A program made the translations under genes and the position numbers. Positions 5,676 to 12,557 of a DNA stretch of 18,051 bases are shown here, piece after piece. The DNA is from Bacillota bacterium (GTDB lineage: Bacteria; Bacillota; Clostridia; Christensenellales; CAG-138), in the NCBI GenBank assembly GCA_023451115.1, contig JAEXFV010000187.1:1-18051 (forward strand), read 5' to 3'. The notes under the pieces were generated by a model. The model ran no database searches. It was given only the letters and a program-made list of their open reading frames with translations, and had not been told where the DNA came from. Within the stretch, counting starts at the first letter, position 1. The number at the start of each line of letters is the position of its first letter.

Positions 5676-7406
5676 GTGAAAAAGCTGCTGGTTTATTTGC
5701 GGGATTATCGCAAGGAGACGATACTGGCTCCGCTGTTTAAAATGCTGGAGGCTTTTTTTGAGCTGTTTGTGCCGCTGGTAGTGGCGGCTATTGTGGACAC
5801 GGGCATTGCCAACGGCGATCAGCCTTATATTGTGAAAATGTGCCTGGTGATGGTGGCCCTGGGGGTAATCGGCATGGTGAGCGCCATTACCGCCCAATAT
5901 TTCGCAGCCAAAGCGGCAACCGGATTTGCGGCAAAACTGAAAAGCGCCTTGTTTGCGCATATCCAAAAACTGTCCTATACCGAGATGGACACGTTAGGCA
6001 CTTCAACCCTGATTACCCGTATGACAAGCGATGTAAACCAGGTGCAGTCTGGCGTGAACCTGGTGCTGCGCCTGTTTTTGCGTTCTCCCTTTATTGTGTT
6101 TGGGGCCATGGTAATGGCCTTTACTGTGGATGGGAAGTCGGCAATGGTGTTTGCGGTGGCCATCCCTCTGTTGTCGCTGGTGGTGTTCGGGGTGATGCTT
6201 TTGAGCATTCCCATGTTTCAAAAGGTGCAGGCCAGGCTGGACCGGGTGCTGGGATTAACCAGGGAAAACCTTACCGGCGTGCGGGTTATCAGGGCGTTCC
6301 ATAAAGAACAAAGCGAAACCCAAGCATTTCAGCAGAGCAACCAGGCGTTAACAAAAATTCAGCTTGCGGTAGGCCGTATATCCGCTTTGATGAATCCACT
6401 GACCTATGTGATTGTAAATGCGGCCATCATTGCCCTGATCTGGACAGGGGCCTGGCAGGTGGAGGGAGGCGTCCTGACCCAGGGCGGGGTGATCGCCCTG
6501 GTCAACTACATGTCTCAGATTTTGGTGGAGCTGATCAAACTGGCCAACCTGATCATCACCGTCACCAAAGCCATTGCCTGCGGCAACCGCATCCAGAGCA
6601 TATTTGAAATCCGCTCCAGCTTGCAGGAGGGGGACAACGCCCTGCCTGGCCAGGCAGGCGCGGAGCAAGGCGTGCGCTTTTGCCATGTGTCCCTTACCTA
6701 TCAGGGGGCGGGCGCGCCGGCATTGTCGGACGTTGATTTTGCTGCAAAGCGGGGAGAAACGGTAGGGATTATCGGCGGCACCGCGTCGGGGAAGTCCTCC
6801 CTTGTCAATCTCATTCCCCGCTTTTATGACGCCACCCAGGGCCAGGTGCTGGTGGATGGCAGGGATGTGAAGGAATATACCCTGCAGGCGCTGCGGGGCC
6901 GGATTGGCGTGGTGCCCCAGCGGGCAGTGCTTTTTGAAGGGAGCATCCGGGAAAACCTTTGCTGGGGAAAAACGGATGCTACCGATGAAGAATTGTGGCA
7001 GGCGCTGGAAATCGCTCAGGCCAAAGAGTTTGTGCAGCAAAAGCAGGGCGGATTGGATGCGGTTGTAGCACAGGGGGGCAAAAATCTGTCCGGCGGCCAG
7101 CGGCAGCGGCTTACCATCGCCAGGGCGCTGGTGCGGCGGCCGGAAATTCTTATTTTGGATGACAGCGCCTCTGCGCTGGACTTTGCTACCGATGCGGCGC
7201 TGCGCAAAGCCATCCGGGAAATGCCGGGAGAACCTGTGGTGTTTATCGTATCCCAGCGGACTTCCTCCATCCGGTATGCAGACCGCATTATCGTGCTGGA
7301 GGACGGAAAGGTGGCGGGCATTGGCTCTCATCAGCAGCTGATGGAAACCTGCCCGGTTTACCGGGAAATTTACGACTCCCAGTTCCAGCAAGAAGGGGGG
7401 TGCTGA
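5676..7406 (+). CDS. Heterodimeric ABC exporter half with degenerate ATP site
   Basis: A 576-residue ABC exporter half: an N-terminal membrane domain of about 310 residues (six helices expected) and a C-terminal nucleotide-binding domain. Walker A is GGTASGKS (367-374), the signature is an intact LSGGQ (471-475), and Walker B ends LILDDSAS, with Asp496 where the catalytic Glu normally stands. The switch His is replaced by Gln527 (VSQRTSSI). These changes mark the degenerate-site subunit of BmrC/BmrD- or TM287/288-type exporters. I chose GTG 5676, which follows GAGGGGAG at 5664-5671; the upstream ATG at 5649 lacks such a site. The stop overlaps the region of the partner gene's start, so the two are translationally coupled. 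Substrate unknown; multidrug or lipid-like compounds are usual. Confidence 0.93.
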   Translation: MKKLLVYLRDYRKETILAPLFKMLEAFFELFVPLVVAAIVDTGIANGDQPYIVKMCLVMVALGVIGMVSAITAQYFAAKAATGFAAKLKSALFAHIQKLSYTEMDTLGTSTLITRMTSDVNQVQSGVNLVLRLFLRSPFIVFGAMVMAFTVDGKSAMVFAVAIPLLSLVVFGVMLLSIPMFQKVQARLDRVLGLTRENLTGVRVIRAFHKEQSETQAFQQSNQALTKIQLAVGRISALMNPLTYVIVNAAIIALIWTGAWQVEGGVLTQGGVIALVNYMSQILVELIKLANLIITVTKAIACGNRIQSIFEIRSSLQEGDNALPGQAGAEQGVRFCHVSLTYQGAGAPALSDVDFAAKRGETVGIIGGTASGKSSLVNLIPRFYDATQGQVLVDGRDVKEYTLQALRGRIGVVPQRAVLFEGSIRENLCWGKTDATDEELWQALEIAQAKEFVQQKQGGLDAVVAQGGKNLSGGQRQRLTIARALVRRPEILILDDSASALDFATDAALRKAIREMPGEPVVFIVSQRTSSIRYADRIIVLEDGKVAGIGSHQQLMETCPVYREIYDSQFQQEGGC

Positions 7407-7408
7407 GC

Positions 7409-9166
7409 ATGGCAGGCAAAAACAGCCGACAGGGACAAAAGGCGATTTTAAGAAAAGTGCTGCGCTATATGAAACGGTATTGGCCGCTGCTGATACTCTC
7501 CATTCTGCTGTCTGCCGCCACAGTGGCTCTCACCCTTTATGTGCCTACCCTGACGGGGCAGGCGGTGGACCTGATTGTGGAACCGGGGAAAGTGGAGTTC
7601 ACAGGCATTTTGGCCATATTGCTGCGCATTGGCGGTGTGGTGGCGGTTACGGCTTTACTCCAATGGGCCATGAACATTTGCAACAATAAGATGACCTATT
7701 GTATGGTGCGGGATATCCGCAATGATGCCTTTGATAAAATCCAGATATTGCCTTTCAGGTATATCGACAGCCATGCATATGGCGAGGTGGTGAGCCGGGT
7801 GATAGCGGATGTGGATCAGTTTGCAGATGGGCTTCTCATGGGCTTTACCCAGCTCTTTACCGGGGTTGTGACCATATTGGGCACATTGCTGTTTATGCTG
7901 CGGGTGAACGTGGCCATCACAGCTGTGGTGGTGCTCATCACGCCGGTTTCCCTGTTTGTAGCCCGGTTTATCGCCAAACGCACCTATACCATGTTTCGGC
8001 TCCAGTCGGAAACGAGAGGGGAGCAAACCGCGGTCATAGAGGAAATGATTGGAAACCAGAAAGTGGTGCAGGCATTTGGCCATGAGCGGGAGGCACAGGC
8101 AAAATTTGATGAGGTGAATGAAAGGCTGGAAAAATGCGCGATGCAGGCCACCTTTTTTTCCTCTATTACCAACCCGTCTACCCGGTTTGTTAATAGCCTG
8201 GTTTACACAGGCGTAGGCGTTACCGGCGCGCTGGCGGCGGTGGGAGGGGCCATCTCCGTAGGCCAGCTCACCTGCCTGTTAACCTATGCCAACCAATATA
8301 CCAAGCCGTTTAACGAAATTTCCAGCGTGATGGCGGAACTGCAAAATGCCATCGCCTGCGCAGGGCGCATTCTGGAGCTGATCGAGGAGGAGCCTCAGCC
8401 CCCGGAAGCGGCGGATGCGGTGTCGCTGGGGGAGGTAAGCGGCAACGTGGCCCTCAACCATGTGCAGTTTGCCTACCATCCAGGACAAAGCCTCATCGAG
8501 GATTTTAACCTAGCGGTAAAGCCAGGGCAGCGTGTGGCCATTGTGGGCCCTACCGGCTGCGGAAAAACCACTATGATCAACCTGTTGATGCGTTTTTATG
8601 ATGTGGATCAGGGCAGCATCCAGGTGGAAGGGGTGGATATTCGGCACGTCACCCGGGAAAGCTTACGGGCCAGCTACGGCATGGTGCTGCAGGAAACCTG
8701 GCTCAAAAGCGGCACCATCCGGGAAAATATCGCTATGGGCAGGCCGGAAGCCACATTGGAGGAAGTGGTGGAGGCGGCCAAGGCCGCTCACGCCCATGGT
8801 TTTATCCAGCGCCTGCCCAGCGGGTATGAAACCTGGATTACAGAGGATGGGGGGAACTTTTCCCAGGGGCAAAAACAGCTGTTGTGCATCGCCAGGGTAA
8901 TGCTTTGCCTGCCGCCCATGCTGATATTGGATGAGGCGACTTCCTCCATCGATACCCGGACGGAACTGAAAATTCAAAACGCATTTGCCCGGTTGATGCA
9001 GGGCCGCACCAGCTTTATTGTGGCCCATCGCCTGTCTACCATCCGGGAGGCGGATGTAATATTGGTGATGAAGGACGGCAAAGTGATCGAGCAGGGTAAC
9101 CATGACGCACTGCTCAGGCAAAATGGATTTTACGCCACCCTTTATAACAGCCAGTTTGCTCAGTAA
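7409..9166 (+). CDS. Heterodimeric ABC exporter half with catalytic ATP site
   Basis: A 585-residue partner of the preceding gene. It has an N-terminal exporter membrane domain (about 20-320) and a nucleotide-binding domain with Walker A GPTGCGKT (380-387) and Walker B LILDEATSS with catalytic Glu509. The switch histidine is His540 in VAHRLSTI. Its signature is altered to FSQGQ (484-488) instead of LSGGQ. In the heterodimer this altered signature faces the partner's Walker A/B, so all defects fall in one composite site and the other site stays fully canonical. ATG 7409 is preferred: AAGGGGGG (7393-7400) lies 8 bases upstream. A GTG at 7400 is in frame but overlaps that site. No terminator is seen before the ferritin gene 80 bases downstream, so readthrough is possible. 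Confidence 0.94.
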   Translation: MAGKNSRQGQKAILRKVLRYMKRYWPLLILSILLSAATVALTLYVPTLTGQAVDLIVEPGKVEFTGILAILLRIGGVVAVTALLQWAMNICNNKMTYCMVRDIRNDAFDKIQILPFRYIDSHAYGEVVSRVIADVDQFADGLLMGFTQLFTGVVTILGTLLFMLRVNVAITAVVVLITPVSLFVARFIAKRTYTMFRLQSETRGEQTAVIEEMIGNQKVVQAFGHEREAQAKFDEVNERLEKCAMQATFFSSITNPSTRFVNSLVYTGVGVTGALAAVGGAISVGQLTCLLTYANQYTKPFNEISSVMAELQNAIACAGRILELIEEEPQPPEAADAVSLGEVSGNVALNHVQFAYHPGQSLIEDFNLAVKPGQRVAIVGPTGCGKTTMINLLMRFYDVDQGSIQVEGVDIRHVTRESLRASYGMVLQETWLKSGTIRENIAMGRPEATLEEVVEAAKAAHAHGFIQRLPSGYETWITEDGGNFSQGQKQLLCIARVMLCLPPMLILDEATSSIDTRTELKIQNAFARLMQGRTSFIVAHRLSTIREADVILVMKDGKVIEQGNHDALLRQNGFYATLYNSQFAQ

Positions 9167-9245
9167 AGTGCGGGAAATGTTTCATATGGCGGCCAACAGG
9201 GTAATGTTAGAATAACTGATTTTTGTTAGAAAGCGAGGTAGCCAT

Positions 9246-9758
9246 ATGTTGGATCAAACGGTTGTAAAGCTGCTCAACGAACAGGTCACCAAGGAATTTT
9301 ATTCTGCCTATTTGTATTTGGATATTTCTAATTACTATGACGATCAGGATTTGAATGGTTTTTCCAACTGGTATGCAGTACAGGCCCAGGAGGAACGGGA
9401 CCACGCCATGCTCTTTATCAAATACCTGCAGATGAACGACGAGCGGGTGGAGCTGGGCGCTATTGACAAGCCGGATAAAGCCTTCGCATCCTTTAGCGTC
9501 CCACTCAAGGTTTCTTTGGAGCATGAACGGTATGTAACCAGCCTCATCCATAAAATTTACGATGCCGCCTATTCCGTAAGAGATTTCCGTACCATGCAGT
9601 TCCTGGACTGGTTTGTCAAGGAGCAGTGCGAGGAGGAGGACAACGCGGATAGTTTAATCAAACGTTTTACTTTGTTTGGCTCCGACGCCAAGGGCTTGTA
9701 TTCTCTGGACAGCGAATTGGGGGCACGGGTATATACTGCGCCTTCCCTGGTTCTGTAA
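9246..9758 (+). CDS. ftnA: Ferritin (non-haem, bacterial FtnA type)
   Basis: A 170-residue four-helix-bundle iron storage protein that assembles into a 24-subunit cytosolic shell, oxidises Fe2+ and stores it as a mineral. All ferroxidase-centre ligands known from E. coli FtnA occur at the same positions: Glu17, Glu50 and His53 (QEERDHA), Glu94, Gln127 and Glu130. The length is normal. ATG 9246 has GAGG at 9235-9238. The C-terminal end (ARVYTAPSLVL) is unremarkable. The 80-base gap after the ABC exporter lacks a terminator. A partial likeness to the operator at 2950 (GTTAG-A-ATAACT at 9206-9216) occurs just upstream, which may hint at iron control but is weak. A strong terminator follows. Confidence 0.96.
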   Translation: MLDQTVVKLLNEQVTKEFYSAYLYLDISNYYDDQDLNGFSNWYAVQAQEERDHAMLFIKYLQMNDERVELGAIDKPDKAFASFSVPLKVSLEHERYVTSLIHKIYDAAYSVRDFRTMQFLDWFVKEQCEEEDNADSLIKRFTLFGSDAKGLYSLDSELGARVYTAPSLVL

Positions 9759-9784
9759 ATTATTGGAAACCGCCATTAACAAAG

Positions 9785-9813
9785 CGCCGGGCAAACCTGC
9801 CCGGCGTTTTTTT
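9785..9813 (+). terminator. Terminator of the ferritin gene
   Basis: CGCCGGGC (9785-9792) pairs with GCCCGGCG (9799-9806) around AAACCT, followed by seven T (9807-9813). It lies 26 bases after the ferritin stop. Confidence 0.92.
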
Positions 9814-9829
9814 CAATAAATTTTGTAAT

Positions 9830-9853
9830 AAAAAGAGGGTTTTCCCTCTTTTT
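9830..9853. terminator. Second, AT-flanked hairpin (bidirectional)
   Basis: AAAAAGAGGG (9830-9839), TTTT loop, CCCTCTTTTT (9844-9853): a perfect 10-base-pair hairpin flanked by A and T runs on both strands. It works as a terminator-like element in either direction. It is the second hairpin within 70 bases, so transcription from the ferritin side should be well insulated from the next gene pair. Confidence 0.6.
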
Positions 9854-9891
9854 CTTCTTAATATTACCACAAAACGGCTGTTTTTTCAAGT

Positions 9892-9928
9892 CTTGTTCTT
9901 CTTAGCCATAGGGTGTAAGAAGAATAAG
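9892..9928 (+). promoter_or_regulatory. Leader hairpin next to the DUF6323 ribosome binding site
   Basis: CTTGTTCTTCTTA (9892-9904) pairs with TAAGAAGAATAAG (9916-9928) over 13 base pairs (one G-T pair) with an 11-base loop. The right arm runs into AAGGGGGG, the ribosome binding site of the DUF6323 gene. It could be an RNA control element or, as DNA, an operator. No clear promoter is visible nearby. Confidence 0.55.
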
Positions 9929-9932
9929 GGGG

Positions 9933-10436
9933 GTGGTTATTCTGACGGATTTTTCTTTTATGCTTATGCCGCGTCGGGAACAGGCCCAAATGCAAGAAGC
10001 CATGCAGGAACTGGACGCCTGCAATGCGATCAGCCTTCGATACGGGCTGTCCCTCACCATGGAACAGCTGCAAGGTTTGGTGAAAGGTCGGTTTGAGGCG
10101 CTGGAGCAGTCCGGGCGGGTAGAGTTTGGGGAGGGTGTGCTCAAAAAGCTGGTGTATGCCTTTTGTGACTCCCCCTATATCTGCCAGGAAGAATATCAAA
10201 CCACTTTGTTGGCGCTGCAGGAACGGTTTTATTATTTCAAAAGCCAGTGCCTGGAACGGATCGGTGACGATGCCCTCATCCATGCCATGCAGCTGGTGTT
10301 CAACACAAAAGCGCAAGGTTCGCTGGAGTATATGGAAGGGTATTCTCTGGAGCGTTTATGCCGCTTGGCCAGGGGCTGCGAGTGGGCGTTGGAGGGGGAA
10401 ACGGCAGACGGGGAGGAATACGATGATGACGAGTAG
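9933..10436 (+). CDS. DUF6323 family protein, unknown function
   Basis: Up to 167 residues, cytosolic, no membrane segment. I recognise the DUF6323 pattern: a helical N-terminal region with LDACNAISLRYGLSLT (about 28-43), then GRVEFGEGVLKKLVYAFCDSPYI, then ERFYYFKSQCLERIGDD, and near the end QGSLEYMEGYSLERL. The function of the family is unknown. The start is uncertain: GTG 9933 abuts the ribosome binding site (AAGGGGGG, 9926-9932), a CTG at 9942 has better spacing, and the first ATG in frame is 9960. The next gene, DUF6179, overlaps its end by 14 bases, so the two are coupled. The acidic C-terminus (DGEEYDDDE) is partly dictated by that overlap. A 13-base-pair hairpin stands immediately upstream. 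Confidence 0.85.
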   Translation: MVILTDFSFMLMPRREQAQMQEAMQELDACNAISLRYGLSLTMEQLQGLVKGRFEALEQSGRVEFGEGVLKKLVYAFCDSPYICQEEYQTTLLALQERFYYFKSQCLERIGDDALIHAMQLVFNTKAQGSLEYMEGYSLERLCRLARGCEWALEGETADGEEYDDDE

Positions 10437-11355
10437 TCAGTTGTGCGCCAGGCAATCTGAGAGCATGGAGCAGGAAGGGCTGACCCAGGAGCAGATCATA
10501 GGCTTTCAGGCCAAACTTTGGGCATTGCTGGGAGAGCAGGCGAAACGCTTTACAATGGGGGAAAGCACCTCCCTTCCCAAGGAGCTTGCACAGGAATTGC
10601 TGGAGTCAATCTGTTTTACCCTGGGGATAGACGAGGCCCATCCTGCAGCCGGGATCAAGCGATTGGAGAAGGCGGATCTGGCTTTGCAATACCGACTTGG
10701 GCGAAACGCCATAGCTGAAAAAATGGATATAGGCCGGGCTTTATGGCAGGCTGCCTGTAAAAGCGTCCCTGGGATCCCCAATAGGGCTTTGCAGGATACC
10801 CTAAGAGGGATCGGGCAGTTTTGGAAACGGTATGACCACTGCTTTTTTGCCCACCAGATCCCTTGTGACATCGATTACCCCCTCTGCCATCCTGTGGAAG
10901 AAACGCTGCATGGGGTAGAATATGTTAACGAGTATCTTAAGCGGCTGTTGATAGAAAGCAGCTTGTTAAACCGGTTTTCCCACCAGCGGTGTATCAGGGT
11001 ATTGCAGGGTTATTGCCGGGACTATAAGGGACTACACATCAACCTGTATGAGCCTGTGGCGGTGAATGCCCTGGGGCTTTCCCTGTTGGGGCAGGACCCA
11101 TTGGCATTGGAGATTTCCCCACAACAGAGGAAAATGCTGGAGGATCAGTTGCTCTGGCTGGGGCGGGAGGAGCGGCAAGCTATGCTGCAGCAAGGGGTGC
11201 AACATATGTGCCGTGCCCTATCCATTCGGCATAGCGGGGCAAAAGCATACTTGCTGGAATTGGCCCGGGATTTGCAGCCGCGTTTGGAGGTGGCCTTAGC
11301 TTGTGGGGATTTGAGCGGCATATTCCTGCCCGGCTGTAGCGCAACAGCAGGCTGA
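10423..11355 (+). CDS. DUF6179 family protein, unknown function
   Basis: 310 residues, helical, no membrane segment or signal peptide. It carries the DUF6179 landmarks: GEQAKRFTMGESTSLP (37-52), AQELLESICFTLG (56-68), a LRGIGQFWKRYD segment (127-138), the motif HQIPCDIDYPLCHPV (144-158) and LHINLYEPVAVNALGLSLLG (204-223). No catalytic signature of a known enzyme is evident. Cys148 and Cys155 flank the motif. ATG 10423 (followed by ATG 10426) has GGGGAGG at 10410-10416. The frame is open back to 10126, but that part overlaps DUF6323 in another frame and has no support. Coupling with DUF6323 suggests that the two act together, perhaps as a complex. Their role is not known. Confidence 0.87.
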   Translation: MMTSSQLCARQSESMEQEGLTQEQIIGFQAKLWALLGEQAKRFTMGESTSLPKELAQELLESICFTLGIDEAHPAAGIKRLEKADLALQYRLGRNAIAEKMDIGRALWQAACKSVPGIPNRALQDTLRGIGQFWKRYDHCFFAHQIPCDIDYPLCHPVEETLHGVEYVNEYLKRLLIESSLLNRFSHQRCIRVLQGYCRDYKGLHINLYEPVAVNALGLSLLGQDPLALEISPQQRKMLEDQLLWLGREERQAMLQQGVQHMCRALSIRHSGAKAYLLELARDLQPRLEVALACGDLSGIFLPGCSATAG

Positions 11356-11455
11356 TGGATAGCAGATACATCGCCGGGGAAGACAATTTCGCTTGCCTGC
11401 GGTATACTGGGGTGAGATATGGGGCTGCCTAACATGGAAGGTGGGAAAGAATACC

Positions 11456-11932
11456 ATGGCCAAAGTGGAAAATGCAATGGACAAACGGGCGTATGCCCAA
11501 AGCCTGTTTTCGCAAGGGTACAATTGCGCCCAGGCGGTGCTGCTGGCTTTCCAGGAGGAGGCTGGGCTGGACTGGGATACGGCCGCCAGGCTGGCTTCTT
11601 CTTTCGGGGCGGGTATGGGCAGGTTGCGGGAGGTATGCGGAGCGGTAAGCGCGATGTTCATGGTTATAGGGCTGCGCTTTGGATACGCTACTGCAGATCA
11701 GCCGGAGGAAAAGGCGGCGCATTACCGCCGCATTCAATTTTTAGCGCAGCAGTTTCGTGAAAAGCGCGAAACGTTGATTTGCCGGGAACTGCTGCAGGGT
11801 GTTCCCACCACTGCAGGCGTTGTGCCGGAAGAGCGCACCAGGGAATATTATGCGCGCCGCCCCTGTAGAGATATCATAGGGGACGCGGCTGAAATACTGG
11901 AGCGCTTTTTGCAGGCTAACCCTTGCAAATGA
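11456..11932 (+). CDS. C_GCAxxG_C_C family (redox/metal) protein
   Basis: A 158-residue soluble protein of the C_GCAxxG_C_C family, thought to be redox-active or metal-binding and common in anaerobes. The spaced cysteines are visible: Cys24 in GYNCAQAVLLAF, Cys61 in REVCGAVSAMFMVIG (the core motif reads CGAVSA here rather than GCAxxG), Cys109 in LICRELL and Cys137 in RRPCRDIIGDAAEILE. The glycine-rich SSFGAGMGR (48-56) is typical. I chose ATG 11456, preceded by GGTGGGAAAG (11440-11449). The frame is open 21 codons further upstream without a better site. A possible -10, TATACT, lies at 11403-11408. The function is not established, and no redox partner gene is adjacent. Confidence 0.88.
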   Translation: MAKVENAMDKRAYAQSLFSQGYNCAQAVLLAFQEEAGLDWDTAARLASSFGAGMGRLREVCGAVSAMFMVIGLRFGYATADQPEEKAAHYRRIQFLAQQFREKRETLICRELLQGVPTTAGVVPEERTREYYARRPCRDIIGDAAEILERFLQANPCK

Positions 11933-11944
11933 GCAGCCAATTTC

Positions 11945-11971
11945 GCCGCTTCCGGGCAGCGGGGATTTTCT
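11945..11971 (+). terminator. Weak terminator candidate
   Basis: CCGCT and AGCGG pair around TCCGGGC shortly after the stop codon, followed by a short run ATTTTCT. The stem is short, so confidence is low. Confidence 0.35.
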
Positions 11972-12011
11972 AAAAGACCAACCCACTGGGGTCACAAACA
12001 AATGATAAATA

Positions 12012-12056
12012 CCAAACAAAAGCCCTAAAACAATTTGTTTTAGGGCTTTTGTTTGG
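12012..12056 (-). terminator. 45-base perfect palindrome, terminator of the tRNA operon
   Basis: Arms of 22 bases (12012-12033 and 12035-12056) match perfectly around a single T. On the minus strand the core GCCCTAAAACAA stem is followed by a T-rich arm, which suits intrinsic termination after tRNA-Gln. The palindrome's right end coincides with the encoded CCA of the tRNA (12054-12056). Confidence 0.75.
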
Positions 12057-12127
12057 CTGCGGAACTAGGATTCGAACCTAGACAATACGAGTCAGAGTCG
12101 TAGGTGCTACCATTACACAATTCCGCA
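12054..12127 (-). tRNA. tRNA-Gln (anticodon CTG)
   Basis: The minus strand folds as a tRNA: acceptor TGCGGAA/TTCCGCA, anticodon stem TACGA/TCGTA with loop CTCTGAC (anticodon CTG, reading CAG), T arm TAGGTTCGAATCCTA, discriminator G and encoded CCA (12056-12054). It is the second tRNA of a minus-strand operon and ends inside a palindromic terminator. Confidence 0.95.
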
Positions 12128-12150
12128 ATATAAAATTAAAATTGTAATCC

Positions 12151-12309
12151 CACGGTGCCGTTCATTCCTGTTATAACACCCGCCTCACGGCAGGTGGGTG
12201 CACTATAGTGGTTTCTGCCTTCCCGACCGTATCGGGCGTGGCATCCACCCTCCAACGCGTGCTCCCGACGTCAATCTGTGGGTTTATAACCGAAACGTGA
12301 CGCACACCC
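12151..12309 (-). ncRNA. Structured RNA in the tRNA operon, possibly 6S-like
   Basis: The 192-base gap between the two tRNAs is far too structured for a plain spacer. On the minus strand GTTATAAACCC (12290-12280) pairs with GGGTGTTATAAC (12181-12170), and the pairing extends outward with CGTTT/GAACG and GGTG/CACC. Inside are TGCC-ACG-CCCGA...TCGGG-AA-GGCA, an outer GGGTG/CACCC pairing, and an 8-base-pair hairpin CACCTGCC-GTGA-GGCGGGTG on the 3' side with a GNRA-type tetraloop. A rod with a closing stem, a central bubble and a small 3' hairpin resembles 6S RNA, a regulator of RNA polymerase. That family name is a guess. No separate promoter is seen, so it would be cut out of the tRNA transcript. 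It does not fold as a tRNA or as 5S rRNA. Confidence 0.45.
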
Positions 12310-12319
12310 CAGGATTATT

Positions 12320-12396
12320 TGGTGGGATTAGTTGGGATCGAACCAACGACCTCTACGATGTCAACGTAGCGCTCTGACCAGCTGAGCTATAACCCC
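12320..12396 (-). tRNA. tRNA-Val (anticodon GAC)
   Basis: On the minus strand: acceptor GGGGTTA/TAATCCC (one G-T pair), D arm TAGCTCAGCTGGTCAGAGC, anticodon stem CTACG/CGTAG with loop TTGACAT (anticodon GAC, reading GUC and GUU), T arm GTTGGTTCGATCCCAAC, discriminator A and encoded CCA (12322-12320). It is the first gene of the operon. Confidence 0.95.
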
Positions 12397-12429
12397 GAGG
12401 CAACAACTAGGATGCCCATCGCACATACT

Positions 12430-12457
12430 ATTATACATAATTCGGGAGGGATTGCAA
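12430..12457 (-). promoter_or_regulatory. Promoter of the tRNA operon
   Basis: On the minus strand TTGCAA (12457-12452) and TATAAT (12435-12430) are separated by 16 bases. The expected start is about 25 bases before tRNA-Val. Confidence 0.75.
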
Positions 12458-12487
12458 GAAAAATTTACGCCGATTTGCAATAGGGTA

Positions 12488-12496
12488 TGCTATACT
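12488..12496 (+). promoter_or_regulatory. Extended -10 promoter of the DUF4364 gene
   Basis: TATACT at 12491-12496 is preceded by TGC (12488-12490), an extended -10. A standard -35 is not obvious. It is divergent from the tRNA promoter 30 bases away. Confidence 0.5.
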
Positions 12497-12557
12497 AATA
12501 AACAAGGAAGGCGGTGAACGCCGCTATTCCAGACACTAAGGGGAGTGTGGTTTTGTT

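Noticed and set aside
6348..7391. 347-residue minus-strand ORF opposite the ABC gene
   Set aside because: Low-complexity His/Arg/Gln-rich translation, antisense to an intact nucleotide-binding domain; a GC-driven shadow frame.
10126..10422. Upstream extension of the DUF6179 frame
   Set aside because: Overlaps DUF6323 in another frame; the extra residues are Trp/Cys/Arg-rich and unlike a protein. ATG 10423 has the ribosome binding site.
12170..12290. 5S rRNA between the tRNAs
   Set aside because: The length (about 120) and closing stem suggested it, but the conserved CGAAC and loop E segments of 5S are absent on both strands.
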